64,000 nt of DNA from an uncultured Bacteroidia bacterium (GTDB lineage Bacteria; Bacteroidota; Bacteroidia; Bacteroidales; Prolixibacteraceae), in the NCBI GenBank assembly GCA_903897145.1, contig CAIUAN010000034.1, forward strand, positions 1-64,000, in the 5' to 3' direction. Below are positions 51,544 to 61,742 of the stretch, in pieces. A model generated the notes under the pieces. It did no database searches. It was not told the origin of the DNA and saw nothing but the letters and a program-made list of their open reading frames with translations. Every line of letters begins with the position of its first letter. Position 1 is the first letter of the stretch. The position numbers were made by a program, and so were the translations under genes.

Positions 51544-54060
51544 ATGTCTGATTCAGAGAGAATTATACAGATAAACATTGAAGAGCAGATGAAAACTGCC
51601 TACATCGATTATTCGATGTCGGTGATTGTATCAAGAGCACTTCCGGATGTCCGTGATGGACTTAAACCTGTGCATCGCAGGGTTTTATATGGTATGAGTG
51701 AGTTAGGCAGTGCGTCTAATAGACCCTATAAAAAATCGGCAAGAATAGTGGGAGAGGTGCTTGGTAAGTTTCATCCCCATGGTGATTCTTCGGTTTACTT
51801 TGCAATGGTTCGTATGGCCCAAGAGTGGTCCTTGCGTTATCCATTAATTGATGGCCAGGGTAACTTTGGTTCTGTCGATGGAGATAGTCCCGCTGCCATG
51901 CGTTATACCGAAGCACGTTTAAAAAAATTAGCAGAGGAAGCACTTGCAGATTTAGATAAGAACACGGTTGATTTTCGTCCGAACTTTGACGAAACACTTC
52001 AGGAACCGACTGTCTTGCCAACGAAATTTCCAAATCTATTAGTAAACGGAACTTCTGGTATTGCAGTTGGTATGGCAACAAATATGCCACCTCATAATCT
52101 GTCAGATACGATCGATGCAATTGTCGCCTATATTGCAGATAACAACATCGAGATTAGTCAATTAATTGACATTGTAAAGGCTCCAGATTTTCCTACAGGT
52201 GGAATAATCTATGGCTATGCAGGTGTTAAAGAGGCCTTTGAGACAGGGAGAGGACGGATCGTTGTTCGTGGCAAGGCGGAGATCGAGTCGGTAGAGAGCG
52301 GGCGTGAGAAGCTTGTAATCACGGAGATTCCTTATATGGTTAATAAGGCCGAATTGATTATCAAAATTGCCGATTTGGTCAACGAGAAGAAGATCGAAGG
52401 TATTTCAAATATTAATGATGAATCAGATCGTACTGGAATGCGCATCGTGGTCGATATTAAACGCGATGAGATGGCCAGTGTGGTTCTGAATAAATTATAC
52501 AAGTTTACGCAGCTACAGACTGCCTTTAACGTGAATAATATTGCGTTAGTCAAGGGGCGTCCGCAGATGCTTAATCTTAAAGACCTGATTCACTATTTTG
52601 TGGAGCATCGTCATGAAGTGGTTATTCGTCGCACACAATATGATTTAGAGCAGGCTGAGAAAAAAGCACATATCTTAAGAGGACTTATCATCGCAATCGA
52701 TAATTTAGATGCAGTTATTAACCTTATTCGTAGTGCGAAAACACCAGATGAAGCTCGTGATGGCTTGATTTCTAATTTCGAATTGGATGAGATTCAAGCA
52801 AAAGCAATTTTGGAACTTCGTTTGCAGAGACTTACGGGTCTAGAACGCGACAAGATTCATGCAGAATATGAAGAACTTCGTAAACACATCGAATACTTAA
52901 AAGAAATTTTAGCTGATGAGTCTATTCGAATGGGCATTATTAAAGATGAGCTAATCGAGATAAAATCTCAATATGGTGATTCTCGCCGAACGGAAATTGT
53001 TTATGCTTCTGAAGAGTTTAATCCAGAAGATTTCTATGCGGATGAAGAGATGGTGATTACAATTTCCCATTTAGGATATATTAAACGGACGCCATTAAGT
53101 GAATTCAGAACACAGGCTAGGGGAGGAACAGGTTCTAAAGGATCGAGCACGCGTGAGGAGGATTTCTTAGAGCATATGTTTATTGCAACCATGCACAACA
53201 CGTTGTTGCTGTTTACTGAAAAAGGGAAGTGCTTCTGGCTCAAGGTATACGAGATCCCTGAAGGTACGAAAGCTTCTAAAGGTAGAGCCATTCAAAACCT
53301 ACTCGGCATAGAGGCTGATGACCAGGTTCGTGCCTATATCAATGTAACTTCTTTAAAAGACGAAGAGTATATCAACAATAACTATATCATTCTTTGTACC
53401 AAGAAGGGTGTAATCAAGAAAACACCTCTTGAGGCTTATTCACGTCCGCGCCAGAATGGTGTTAACGCAATCACAATACGTGAAAATGACCAATTGATTG
53501 AAGCTCGCTTAACAAATGGTAACAATGAAATATTGTTGGCTATAAAATCAGGTAAAGCGATTCGTTTCCATGAGAAACATGCTAGAGCTATTGGTCGTAC
53601 TGCATCTGGAGTTAGAGGAATAAGTCTGGCCAATGAGCAAGATGAATTAGTTGGTATGATTTGTGTTGAGAATGACCTAGAAGATGTATTGGTAGTCTCT
53701 GCACACGGTTATGGTAAACGTTCAAAAATCGAAGACTATCGAATCACAAACCGAGGTGGCAAAGGGGTGAAAACCATTAATGTAACCGAGAAAACTGGTT
53801 CTTTAGTTGCCATTAAAAATGTAACCGACAAAGACGATTTGATGATCATCACACAAGCTGGAGTGACAATTCGACTTCCGATTTCAAAAATTAGAATGAC
53901 CGGTCGAGCTGCACAAGGCGTTAAGCTAATCAACCTTAGAGATGACGATTCAATTGCATCAGTCGCTAGGGTAGAGGTAGAAGAGGGTGAGGAGCTGGAT
54001 TCTGAAGAAGCTGAATTACCAGAATCGGAAGAAGAGACACCTGAAGTTGAGTTAGATTAA
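51544..54060 (+). CDS. gyrA: DNA gyrase subunit A
   Basis: An 838-residue type IIA topoisomerase subunit. The N-terminal domain has [20 protein letters not shown], the quinolone-resistance region [20 protein letters not shown], and the catalytic tyrosine in [10 protein letters not shown] (Tyr121). The C-terminal pinwheel has the GyrA box written TNRGGKG (usual QRRGGKG) in [13 protein letters not shown], which separates it from ParC. The last 40 residues are very acidic. The position equivalent to E. coli Asp87 is Phe86, while Ser83 is kept (Ser82). Confidence 0.96.
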   Translation: MSDSERIIQINIEEQMKTAYIDYSMSVIVSRALPDVRDGLKPVHRRVLYGMSELGSASNRPYKKSARIVGEVLGKFHPHGDSSVYFAMVRMAQEWSLRYPLIDGQGNFGSVDGDSPAAMRYTEARLKKLAEEALADLDKNTVDFRPNFDETLQEPTVLPTKFPNLLVNGTSGIAVGMATNMPPHNLSDTIDAIVAYIADNNIEISQLIDIVKAPDFPTGGIIYGYAGVKEAFETGRGRIVVRGKAEIESVESGREKLVITEIPYMVNKAELIIKIADLVNEKKIEGISNINDESDRTGMRIVVDIKRDEMASVVLNKLYKFTQLQTAFNVNNIALVKGRPQMLNLKDLIHYFVEHRHEVVIRRTQYDLEQAEKKAHILRGLIIAIDNLDAVINLIRSAKTPDEARDGLISNFELDEIQAKAILELRLQRLTGLERDKIHAEYEELRKHIEYLKEILADESIRMGIIKDELIEIKSQYGDSRRTEIVYASEEFNPEDFYADEEMVITISHLGYIKRTPLSEFRTQARGGTGSKGSSTREEDFLEHMFIATMHNTLLLFTEKGKCFWLKVYEIPEGTKASKGRAIQNLLGIEADDQVRAYINVTSLKDEEYINNNYIILCTKKGVIKKTPLEAYSRPRQNGVNAITIRENDQLIEARLTNGNNEILLAIKSGKAIRFHEKHARAIGRTASGVRGISLANEQDELVGMICVENDLEDVLVVSAHGYGKRSKIEDYRITNRGGKGVKTINVTEKTGSLVAIKNVTDKDDLMIITQAGVTIRLPISKIRMTGRAAQGVKLINLRDDDSIASVARVEVEEGEELDSEEAELPESEEETPEVELD

Positions 54061-54140
54061 GGTTTGCTTATTCAATAATATTAAAAATTTTAATTTTTAG
54101 TTTGATATTTTAGAATTAACTGTTAACGCAAAAACACAAT

Positions 54141-55307
54141 ATGACTAAATTATTTATCACAACAACGCTCGTATTATTTAGTGTTCTGACTTTTGCTCAG
54201 AAAGGAAAAGTTTCAAGTGCATTGTCCTACAAAGAATCTGGAAGGCTTGATAAAGCTTGGGAAACTATTAAAGAAACCTTAGATCCAGCCAACCCAAAAG
54301 CAGAAAAAACAATCAATTGGAATGGAGCTTGGCAAGCGCGCGGAGAGATTATCGAAGCGATCATACTTTCTAAAGATGAGAAATATAAAAACCTCGTTGC
54401 AGAACCAGTAGAGGAAGCCTTCAAATCGTATATGAAAGCGATTGAATTGGATGAAAAAGGTGGTAATCCACTTATTAAGCTGAAATTAGTCTCTTTTTCA
54501 AATGTGCTAATTAATGCTGCAGTAACTGCCTTTCAAGCCAATGCTTTTGACAAGGCAACCGATTATTTTGAAAAGAAATTGCTAATTGACAAGCTGCCAC
54601 TTTTCAAAACTGAAAGTACCATTGATACTGCCATCATCTACAATACAGGGTTGTCTGCAATGAATGCAAAACAATATCCGAAAGCAATCAAGTATTTCAC
54701 CGAGTGTACCAAGTATGGTTATAACACTGATGCACCATTTTCTCAGATTATTAGCGCTTATCAACTGCTAAAGACCAAAGAAGACACCGTTGCATCTGTT
54801 GAAGTGATGAAACAAGGATTGGCGAAATACCCAAGTGCTCAAAGCATTAACGTACAACTAATTAACTATTATATTCTGACTCATCGTGATAGTGTAGCGA
54901 TGCAATACCTCGATAAAGCCATCGCAAAAGAGAAAGATAACGTATCATTCTATTTAGCGAAAGGTGTAGCCCTAGACAGGTTAAAACGTACCGACGAGGC
55001 TATTGAAGTTTACAAACAAGCGATTGCGGTAAAACCCGAATCAGCAGATGCTTATTATAACATCGGTGTTATATATTTCAATCGCGGAGTCAAACAATTT
55101 GACATCGCCAATAGTGTCCCAACTTCAGACCTAGTGCGTTACGATGCAGAAAAGAAAAAAGCAGATGAACTTTTTGCAAGTTCTGTGCCATACCTTGAAA
55201 ATGCAGTCAAATACAATCCTACCGACACCTACATTGCTGACCAGCTTAAAGGGTTATATTACCGACTAAAGATGATGGATAAATACAATGCTTTAAATAA
55301 GAAGTAA
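54141..55307 (+). CDS. Exported tetratricopeptide repeat protein
   Basis: A 388-residue protein with a signal peptide (TKLFITTTLVLFSVLTFAQ) and several TPR units: AIIYNTGLSAMNAKQYPKAI, then FYLAKGVALDRLKRTDEAIEV and SADAYYNIGVIYFNRGVKQF. It begins with a KVSSALSYKESGRLDKAWETI helix pair. TPR arrays mediate protein contacts; the partner is unknown. It is 80 bp after gyrA and may be read through from it. A hairpin terminator follows. Confidence 0.85.
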   Translation: MTKLFITTTLVLFSVLTFAQKGKVSSALSYKESGRLDKAWETIKETLDPANPKAEKTINWNGAWQARGEIIEAIILSKDEKYKNLVAEPVEEAFKSYMKAIELDEKGGNPLIKLKLVSFSNVLINAAVTAFQANAFDKATDYFEKKLLIDKLPLFKTESTIDTAIIYNTGLSAMNAKQYPKAIKYFTECTKYGYNTDAPFSQIISAYQLLKTKEDTVASVEVMKQGLAKYPSAQSINVQLINYYILTHRDSVAMQYLDKAIAKEKDNVSFYLAKGVALDRLKRTDEAIEVYKQAIAVKPESADAYYNIGVIYFNRGVKQFDIANSVPTSDLVRYDAEKKKADELFASSVPYLENAVKYNPTDTYIADQLKGLYYRLKMMDKYNALNKK

Positions 55308-55339
55308 AAATAGAGAGGGTTAATTTCCCTCTTTATTTT
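55308..55339 (+). terminator. Terminator after the TPR gene
   Basis: AAATAGAGAGGG, loop TTAATTTC-like, CCCTCTTTATTT: a stem of about 12 bp with one mismatch and a T-rich tail. Confidence 0.75.
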
Positions 55340-55497
55340 AATGTATCATATTTAACATAATATTAATTATAAGACAGAATTTGCAAACAGAAAAATAGGG
55401 GTATAAATAGCCATGAGAAACGATAAAAATAACCAATTAGATCACGAATTTAAACAATTATAGTAATTTAGGCGTTACGTATTCAAAAAGACTAAAT

Positions 55498-56004
55498 ATG
55501 AACTATCTCTATTTAATACTAGTGGTAATTGGCTTAAATCTAAATACACAAGTTATGTCGCAAGATAAATCAGGCTCACAAGAGTTAAAAATCAAACAAG
55601 TGGCACCCAAGGTGGTAAAAACTGCTGATGAGTGGAAATCCATACTAACTCCGCTAGAATACGAGGTTACGCGGAATAAAGGGACCGAGAGGCCATTTAC
55701 AGGACAATATTTCGACTTCTATGAGAAAGGTAACTATATGTGCTCAAATTGCAGTGCATTTCTATTTGATTCTGATTCGAAATTTAAATCTGGATGTGGT
55801 TGGCCTAGTTTTAGTGCCGTAGCCGATACTAAGTCTATCAACGTCATTGTTGACAAGAGTCATGGAATGTTTCGGACAGAAATTACGTGTTCCAATTGCG
55901 ATGCTCATTTAGGTCACGTATTTAACGACGGTCCACCGCCAACAGGATTACGCTACTGTATCAATTCGGTATCTATCAAATTTGTAGCTGCTACCAAAAA
56001 ATAA
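55498..56004 (+). CDS. msrB: Peptide-methionine (R)-S-oxide reductase, exported
   Basis: A 168-residue MsrB with an N-terminal signal peptide ([20 protein letters not shown]), so it is predicted to act in the periplasm. Two CxxC zinc pairs are seen (MCSNCSAF and [16 protein letters not shown]), with [11 protein letters not shown] and the catalytic Cys in [12 protein letters not shown]. It repairs oxidised methionine residues. The terminator directly after it is shared with mgsA. Confidence 0.93.
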   Translation: MNYLYLILVVIGLNLNTQVMSQDKSGSQELKIKQVAPKVVKTADEWKSILTPLEYEVTRNKGTERPFTGQYFDFYEKGNYMCSNCSAFLFDSDSKFKSGCGWPSFSAVADTKSINVIVDKSHGMFRTEITCSNCDAHLGHVFNDGPPPTGLRYCINSVSIKFVAATKK

Positions 56005-56033
56005 AAGACTGAAATTTCAGTCTTTTATTTTTT
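55999..56033. terminator. Bidirectional terminator between msrB and mgsA
   Basis: AAATAAAAGACTGAAA and TTTCAGTCTTTTATTT make a long near-perfect stem with almost no loop, followed by T7. It begins within the msrB stop region and touches the mgsA stop. Confidence 0.85.
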
Positions 56034-56506
56034 TATTCAATTGTGCGAGTGATATATACGCTGTAATCTTTTAAGATTGGCTTATAATCTAGGTGAAATA
56101 AGGGTGACGAGATTATAAAATCAGCCGTCGATCGATTTGAAGCTGTAGGTATATTGTACAAAACAGCAATTCTTAGCAGTGCTTTTACATCAACATCATG
56201 TGGTTGTGGTTGCATCGGATCCCATAAAAATATAAGTAAATTAACATTTCCTTCGCAGATCATGGCGCCTAACTGTTGATCCCCCCCAAGTGGTCCAGAT
56301 TTTAATTTAATCACCTTTGGTGGCATTTCGTCGTGCTCCTTGCATTTCAGACTGATGGTATCTTCGACCATTTTACCAGTAGTACCAGTACATACAATGC
56401 TATGTTGAGCTAATTCTTTCCAATTGTATCCAACCCATTCAGCCATATCTTTCTTACGGTTATCGTGGGCCACGATAGCAATTGTTTTCTTTACTTTCAT
56501 TCTCAT
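56033..56506 (-). CDS. mgsA: Methylglyoxal synthase
   Basis: A 157-residue enzyme converting dihydroxyacetone phosphate to methylglyoxal. Motifs are IAIVAHDNRKKDMAEW, CTGTTGKMVED, KSGPLGGDQQLGAMI with the catalytic Asp, and FLWDPMQPQPHDVDVKALLR with the conserved His. The start may be the third residue. It is a single gene between a shared terminator and the 56.6-kb repeat. Confidence 0.95.
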   Translation of the reverse strand: MRMKVKKTIAIVAHDNRKKDMAEWVGYNWKELAQHSIVCTGTTGKMVEDTISLKCKEHDEMPPKVIKLKSGPLGGDQQLGAMICEGNVNLLIFLWDPMQPQPHDVDVKALLRIAVLYNIPTASNRSTADFIISSPLFHLDYKPILKDYSVYITRTIE

Positions 56507-56584
56507 TTTTTAAAATTTATTAGACAAAGGTAGAACAATACATGTATTATTTGTCTACTATGATGATTATCAAATTATTAATAT

Positions 56585-56697
56585 TTCAGAAAAAAAATGC
56601 CACCAAGGCTCCAAGGCACCAAGAACGATTCAGAAAAAAAATGCCACCAAGGCTCCTAGACTCCAAGAAAAGCAAATTAGTGCCTTAGTGGCAACTC
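56585..56697 (-). repeat. Terminator-like repeat with a duplicated 3' arm
   Basis: A 28-base unit (TTCAG, A8, TGCCACCAAGGCTCC) occurs exactly twice, at 56585-56612 and 56629-56656, with a 44-base period. A related inverted arm AGTGCCTTAGTGGCA lies at 56679-56693. On the minus strand this reads as one 5' arm followed by two alternative 3' arms, each ending in T8. That is an intrinsic terminator for the glucosaminidase gene with a tandem copy of its second half. CAAGGC-rich repeats like this recur in some Bacteroidota genomes (recalled). Confidence 0.8.
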
Positions 56698-56700
56698 TTT

Positions 56701-57570
56701 CTAATACTTCATTAAGAAAGATCTCAACGAAAAATGCTCTTTGAATTTAGGGTCAATGGAGATAACATCGTACTTTTCAAGGTTATTGCTTGCTATTATT
56801 GACCGAGCCATAACCGAATATTGGTCCGTATCTTCGTGGTAGCTATTCAGGTATCTGATCAGCTGAGAGGAGGAACCTCCCTCCCACCTTTTTTGTCTGA
56901 ATTTTTTGTACGATGAGACAGTTGAGATAAACTGAAAATAGTGTTCAATAGACTCAATTACAGATCCATAGGTTCTCAGATATCGGTCGTCATCGCCTTC
57001 ATTAAAGCGGATAAGAGCGCGCGATTCATCGTTTGAGAAGGACATAATACCAAAGATATTATTACCATGTCGAAATATACTGGAGGTTCCCCAGCCCGAT
57101 TCAAGAATTGCCTGAGCCAAAGCTAGACTGACTGGATGTGGATAGATTCTTTTCCTTAATTCACTAATAGAGTCAGTCTTGTATTTTGTCTTTACCTCAG
57201 ACAAGAAAGTAGAATCAAACTTAGATACCGATTTATGTTGATTTATTCGATTTTCAATAAACTCAACATGATGCAAGTCATCCAGTAGCTTATCTCGGGT
57301 AAGGACGATGGCTGGAAGGATATGCATGATAAAGAGATCTTTTCTCTTTTCACCATCCACAGCGCGGAAGTCGATAGCACCTTTGTAGTCAATTGGAATG
57401 ATCGTCGACCCTTTTTGACTGACAATAGAATCAGGTGAAGTAAGTTGGATCGTTCGAACTTTAACGATCCTAGACCAATAGCTAGAAAAGTAAATGTCTA
57501 CCTTAACACCGAAGTATAAGGCAAATATGAAAAGTGAAAAATAGAGTACTTGACGAAAGATTTTAAGCAT
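56701..57570 (-). CDS. Glucosaminidase-domain peptidoglycan hydrolase
   Basis: A 289-residue protein with an N-terminal hydrophobic signal or anchor (VLYFSLFIFALYFGVKV) and a C-terminal glucosaminidase domain: PHPVSLALAQAILESGWGTS with the catalytic Glu, RHGNNIFGIMSF, and YLRTYGSVIESIEHYFQFIS. The domain is of the FlgJ/LytG type and cuts the glycan strand of peptidoglycan. It is the gene served by the repeat-terminator at its 3' end. Confidence 0.87.
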   Translation of the reverse strand: MLKIFRQVLYFSLFIFALYFGVKVDIYFSSYWSRIVKVRTIQLTSPDSIVSQKGSTIIPIDYKGAIDFRAVDGEKRKDLFIMHILPAIVLTRDKLLDDLHHVEFIENRINQHKSVSKFDSTFLSEVKTKYKTDSISELRKRIYPHPVSLALAQAILESGWGTSSIFRHGNNIFGIMSFSNDESRALIRFNEGDDDRYLRTYGSVIESIEHYFQFISTVSSYKKFRQKRWEGGSSSQLIRYLNSYHEDTDQYSVMARSIIASNNLEKYDVISIDPKFKEHFSLRSFLMKY

Positions 57571-57645
57571 AAAAACACATGGTTAAAATGCTACCTATTT
57601 GCTAAAATAATCAGCCTTTAAATCCCAATAAATAATTTTCCAGTC

Positions 57646-58155
57646 TTACTTCTTAAACTCTTTTTTCAGAAGTTCAACCCACTGTTCAATTCTTTTAGTC
57701 GATAGTCTAGCTTGGTTCTCTTGATCTAAAGGAAGACCTATAAATTCTCCATCTCTGACAGCTTTTGAATGTTCAAAGGTATATCCTTCCAAAGGGAAGT
57801 TACCGATAATCGTTGCTCCTTTGTTTTCGAAAAAAGTGGCCATAATCCCTATCGCATCGCAGAAATTCTCTGCGTAACCCACTTGATCGCCTAGACCAAA
57901 AATGGCAATTTTTTTAGTTGCAAAATTCTCATCTTCCAAAGCTGGAAGAATTTCGTCCCAATAATTTGGCAATTCACCATCAAACCAGGTAGGTACGCCA
58001 AAAATCATTCGATCGTATTGTAAAAAATTTTCGTGATGCACCTCATCAACATTCACTGACTCAACATCAACATCCGAAAATGCATTCAGAACTAGTCCGG
58101 CAACCTTCGCGGTTTTTTTTGATTTAAAGCTATAAAAAAGGCCTATTTTTCCCAT
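57646..58155 (-). CDS. fldA: Flavodoxin
   Basis: The start at 58155 (MGKIGLFYSF) is preferred over 58203, which adds 16 basic residues before the first beta strand. The 169-residue protein has GVPTWFDGELPNYWDEI and AIFGLGDQVGYAENFCDAIG, the FMN-ring loops of long-chain flavodoxins, and the 20-residue insertion loop near the end. The phosphate loop reads YSFKSKKTAKVA instead of the common GSTTGNTE, which may be typical of the phylum. It carries electrons in place of ferredoxin. Confidence 0.9.
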   Translation of the reverse strand: MGKIGLFYSFKSKKTAKVAGLVLNAFSDVDVESVNVDEVHHENFLQYDRMIFGVPTWFDGELPNYWDEILPALEDENFATKKIAIFGLGDQVGYAENFCDAIGIMATFFENKGATIIGNFPLEGYTFEHSKAVRDGEFIGLPLDQENQARLSTKRIEQWVELLKKEFKK

Positions 58156-58242
58156 TCGATACTTCTTTTTATATTGGCGGATGAGCTTATTGGGCCCATC
58201 CAATTTAATTTGACGAATATAATAACTAAATAGTTTATACCA

Positions 58243-60309
58243 CTAGTAGTTTAATAAATCCTTAACTGCTTCGTAGATCTTCTGTTCGTTGATCAAGATA
58301 GCCGCTTCTAGGATTCTGCTAAAGCCGACAGGTGTATTTTCTGAACCGACACGACGAACTGGAGCATCAAGGTATTCAAAGGCTTCTTCGCCAATAATTC
58401 CGGCTAATTCACCCCCAAAACCTCCGAAGATCTTATCTTCATGTACAATTAATACACGACCAGTCTTTTTAACGGTATTTAATATTGCCTCTTTATCTAA
58501 TGGAATCAGAGACCGAAGATCCATTACTTCAATGTTGATCCCTTCACTAGCTAATCTCTCAGCAGCTTTTAGCGACAGATGCGTGGTATTTCCATAGGTA
58601 ATTAAACTAAGGTCAGTTCCTTCGCGGCGAATACGAGCTTTTCCAAAAGGAACTTCAAAGTCATCTGGAACCGGAGTAGCGGCCACAGGTGAGTTGTAAA
58701 GAGCTTTAGGCTCTAAATACAATGTTGGGCCCTGAGAACGTAAAGCTGTCCGTAATAATCCTGCAGCATCATCTGCAAAAGATGGATAAACAATACGAAT
58801 ACCTGGGAATGTTGCTAAGGTACCTTCGGTCGTTTGAGAGTGGTATAATCCGCCTCCGATATAACCTCCTGATGCCAAGCGAATGGTTACATTTGGACTG
58901 AATTTTCCATTTGTTCTCCAATATTCGTGAGTCATCTCTACATATTGTTCCATAGCTGGCCAGAAATAATCGGCAAATTCAGCTCCTTCAACAACAATTC
59001 TAATTTTATCGCTGTAGCGTGACATACCATTCGCTGTACCTGTTATAAAATCTTCTGCAATGGGTCCGTTAAAGACTCTGGCTGGACCAAACTCTTGTTG
59101 CAATCCCTTAGAGACATTGAAGATTCCCCCTTTTTCTTTATTCGCAATATCCTGACCCCATATAAATGTATCTGGATTTAAGCGAAATTCTGCTTTAAGA
59201 GTCTCATTAATTCCCTCGATTAACTTTTTCTTCTCTCCCTGGAAATCATGAAGACCTTCTGGATATTTTGAGGCTGGATAGGCATCTGGTATAACAAAGT
59301 CGTGTATCGAAGCTGGATCAGGATCCGGAGAAGCCAAAGCAATCCGATGAGCTACCTGAACAACTTCTTTCGCTTGTGCCTCAATTGCATCGATTTCTTC
59401 CTGCGTTAGGCGCTCGTAACGAATTAACATTCGCTTGAACTTCAAGAGTGGATCAGAAGCCGCCACATAACCTAATTCAGCTTCATTTCGGTAAAGATCG
59501 TGTCTATCAGAATTTGAATGCGAATGGATTCGGATACAGTTTGCTTGAACGATACATGGCTGTTGATTGGCTACAGACCACTTTTTAGCCTCTACCATGG
59601 CGTTCATAGAATCGAAAACATCTTTTCCATTGCAGTGAATGATACGAAGATTTTTAAATCCAGTAAAGTTATTAGCCACTTTCCGGTTGGCAGTCTGATC
59701 TTTCTTTGGAACAGAAATTCCGTACCCATTGTCTTGAAAGACAAATATCACTGGAAGTTCTTCGGTAGAAGCACCATTGATCGCTTCGTAAACATACCCT
59801 TCAGATACAGAAGACTCTCCTTGTGAACTAATTGAAACACCCTTGCTTTTATAATATTTCATTGCTCTTGCAACCCCAACTGCATGTAGTGTATGGTTAC
59901 CAGTAGCTGAAGATACATTGTGGATGTTCCATTCCGGTTTACCGAAATGGTTTGACATATGGCGACCTCCACCGGTAACGTCGGCAGCTTTGGAGATCCC
60001 ATTTAAGATAATCTCTTCAGCAGTAAGCCCGGCGGAAATATTGGTTAGCATATCTCTATAATATGGAAATAAATGATCGTGCTCTTTTTCAAATATCTGT
60101 CCAATAGCTAATTGAATTCCATCATGACCAGCATAAGGTGCGTGATACGACCATCCAATAGCTTGTTTCAAGTAGTTGGGTGCTTTTTCGTCGATGATAC
60201 GCCCTACGGTCATCAGATGAAGCCATTTTGCAAGCGTTTCTTTATCTGTATTTTTAATCGTAAAGATCCGATGTACAGGCAAATCGTGATTGTCTTTCAT
60301 TGTGTGCAT
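58243..60309 (-). CDS. Fused alpha/beta 2-oxoacid dehydrogenase E1, short form
   Basis: The 688-residue protein again joins E1 alpha (about 1-340) and beta (about 360-688). The alpha thiamine region is SSQGESSVSEGYVYEAING with VFQDNGYGISVP; the beta half starts KAEFRLNPDTFIWGQDIANKE and ends with HEDKIFGGFGGELAGII. It is 118 residues shorter than the paralogue at 3.2-5.6 kb and clearly distinct. The E2 gene directly upstream (10 bp) shows that these form one complex, probably for branched-chain 2-oxoacids or pyruvate. Substrate is not decided by sequence. Confidence 0.88.
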   Translation of the reverse strand: MHTMKDNHDLPVHRIFTIKNTDKETLAKWLHLMTVGRIIDEKAPNYLKQAIGWSYHAPYAGHDGIQLAIGQIFEKEHDHLFPYYRDMLTNISAGLTAEEIILNGISKAADVTGGGRHMSNHFGKPEWNIHNVSSATGNHTLHAVGVARAMKYYKSKGVSISSQGESSVSEGYVYEAINGASTEELPVIFVFQDNGYGISVPKKDQTANRKVANNFTGFKNLRIIHCNGKDVFDSMNAMVEAKKWSVANQQPCIVQANCIRIHSHSNSDRHDLYRNEAELGYVAASDPLLKFKRMLIRYERLTQEEIDAIEAQAKEVVQVAHRIALASPDPDPASIHDFVIPDAYPASKYPEGLHDFQGEKKKLIEGINETLKAEFRLNPDTFIWGQDIANKEKGGIFNVSKGLQQEFGPARVFNGPIAEDFITGTANGMSRYSDKIRIVVEGAEFADYFWPAMEQYVEMTHEYWRTNGKFSPNVTIRLASGGYIGGGLYHSQTTEGTLATFPGIRIVYPSFADDAAGLLRTALRSQGPTLYLEPKALYNSPVAATPVPDDFEVPFGKARIRREGTDLSLITYGNTTHLSLKAAERLASEGINIEVMDLRSLIPLDKEAILNTVKKTGRVLIVHEDKIFGGFGGELAGIIGEEAFEYLDAPVRRVGSENTPVGFSRILEAAILINEQKIYEAVKDLLNY

Positions 60310-60319
60310 AATATTCTAA

Positions 60320-61630
60320 TCAAAGAGTTTTGGGTTGTTCGAATTGTTCTAATAAATCAGCTATGCGGCGAAGAAATCTGCCACCTAACATGCCATCAAC
60401 GACGCGATGATCGTATGACAACGATAAAAACATTTTATGTCTAACCACAATAGCATCACCAGTTGGTGTTTCCATCACGGCCGGTTTTTTCTCTATCATG
60501 CCCACAGCCAAGATCGCCACTTGCGGTTGATTGATAATTGGGGTTCCGATAAGACCTCCAAATGATCCAAAATTAGTGATTGTAAAGGTTCCACCTTGAA
60601 CATCATCTGGATTCAGTTTATTCTCACGACCAGCTTTGCCATAATTGTTGATCTCACGAGCCAATCCAACAAGATTTTTAGTGTCAGCATCTTTAATTAC
60701 AGGAACAACTAGATTTCCATCATTGGTTGCTACGGCTATTGCAACGTTAATATGTTTACGAAGAATGATATTATCTTCATCTACTGAGGCGTTCACTTGA
60801 CGGAATTCGGTAAGTGCTTTTGCGGTAGCCTCTACAAATAGAGGCATAAAAGTAAGCTTTTGTCCATTGATCTTTTCAAATTCGTCTTTAACAGCATTTC
60901 TCCAAAGGACAATATTTGTTACATCGGCTTCTACGACTGAGGTGACGTGCGGAGAGACTTGTTTCGACATCACCATATGGTTTGCAATCAGCTTGCGGAT
61001 GCGATCCATTTTGAAAATGGTGTCTTCCGCCCCTATTGAAACGGAAACTTTAGGTCTTTCAACCTGACTTCCGGATGAGCTAATAGACCCGCTTTTTTGT
61101 CCACCTTTTTGAGATAAATATTGAACGATGTCGTTTTTTTGTACTCTACCACCTAATCCAGTACCAGTTAGAGCTTCCAATTCAGCTAAACTAACACCCT
61201 CTTTTGAGGCAATACTTTTCACTAAAGGAGAATAAAATCGAGAGGCACTATTTAAATCCTCTTTAGATGCAGCTTGCACAACTGGTGTAGGCTCCGCTTC
61301 AACCTTTGCTGGTTTAGCTTTTTCCTTTTTTTCTGAAACTACAGGTGCCTCTTCGACTACTGGTGCGGTTGCAGGAGTTGAAGCAACCCCACCCATAGAA
61401 ATAACCATAACAGCCTGTCCAACAGGTATTAAGTCATTATCTGCACACATAATCTCTTTGATAACCCCAGCCACAGGGGATGGAATCTCAGAATCCACTT
61501 TATCGGTCGCGATTTCGAAAAGTATTTGGTCTTCAATTACTGTATCTCCTAGCTTCACAAACAATTTTGTTATGGTAGCCTCTTGGATACTCTCTCCCAA
61601 TTTTGGTATTAGTACATGAAAATCAGACAT
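60320..61630 (-). CDS. 2-oxoacid dehydrogenase E2 (dihydrolipoamide acyltransferase)
   Basis: A 436-residue E2 with one lipoyl domain (lysine in FEIATDKVDSEIPSPVAG), an Ala/Pro/Glu-rich linker, an E3/E1-binding domain (SPLVKSIASKEGVSLAELEAL, then GTGLGGRVQKNDIVQYL) and the catalytic domain ending in LSLSYDHRVVDGMLGGRFLRRI, where His and Asp are the active residues. It precedes its E1 by 10 bp. The acyl group is likely branched-chain, but a pyruvate role is possible. Confidence 0.92.
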   Translation of the reverse strand: MSDFHVLIPKLGESIQEATITKLFVKLGDTVIEDQILFEIATDKVDSEIPSPVAGVIKEIMCADNDLIPVGQAVMVISMGGVASTPATAPVVEEAPVVSEKKEKAKPAKVEAEPTPVVQAASKEDLNSASRFYSPLVKSIASKEGVSLAELEALTGTGLGGRVQKNDIVQYLSQKGGQKSGSISSSGSQVERPKVSVSIGAEDTIFKMDRIRKLIANHMVMSKQVSPHVTSVVEADVTNIVLWRNAVKDEFEKINGQKLTFMPLFVEATAKALTEFRQVNASVDEDNIILRKHINVAIAVATNDGNLVVPVIKDADTKNLVGLAREINNYGKAGRENKLNPDDVQGGTFTITNFGSFGGLIGTPIINQPQVAILAVGMIEKKPAVMETPTGDAIVVRHKMFLSLSYDHRVVDGMLGGRFLRRIADLLEQFEQPKTL

Positions 61631-61742
61631 TGTTTCTTATTTACATTTTAATTAGTACTTATAAAAAAACGAAATCTTTTTGGTTTACTCGATATGCAAT
61701 CAACAAAAAGATAATCTTTAGTTTAAAATAGATATTAAATCA

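Noticed and set aside
51716-52120. 134-residue open frame antisense to gyrA
   Set aside because: It lies opposite conserved gyrase catalytic sequence and has no start context or domain of its own.
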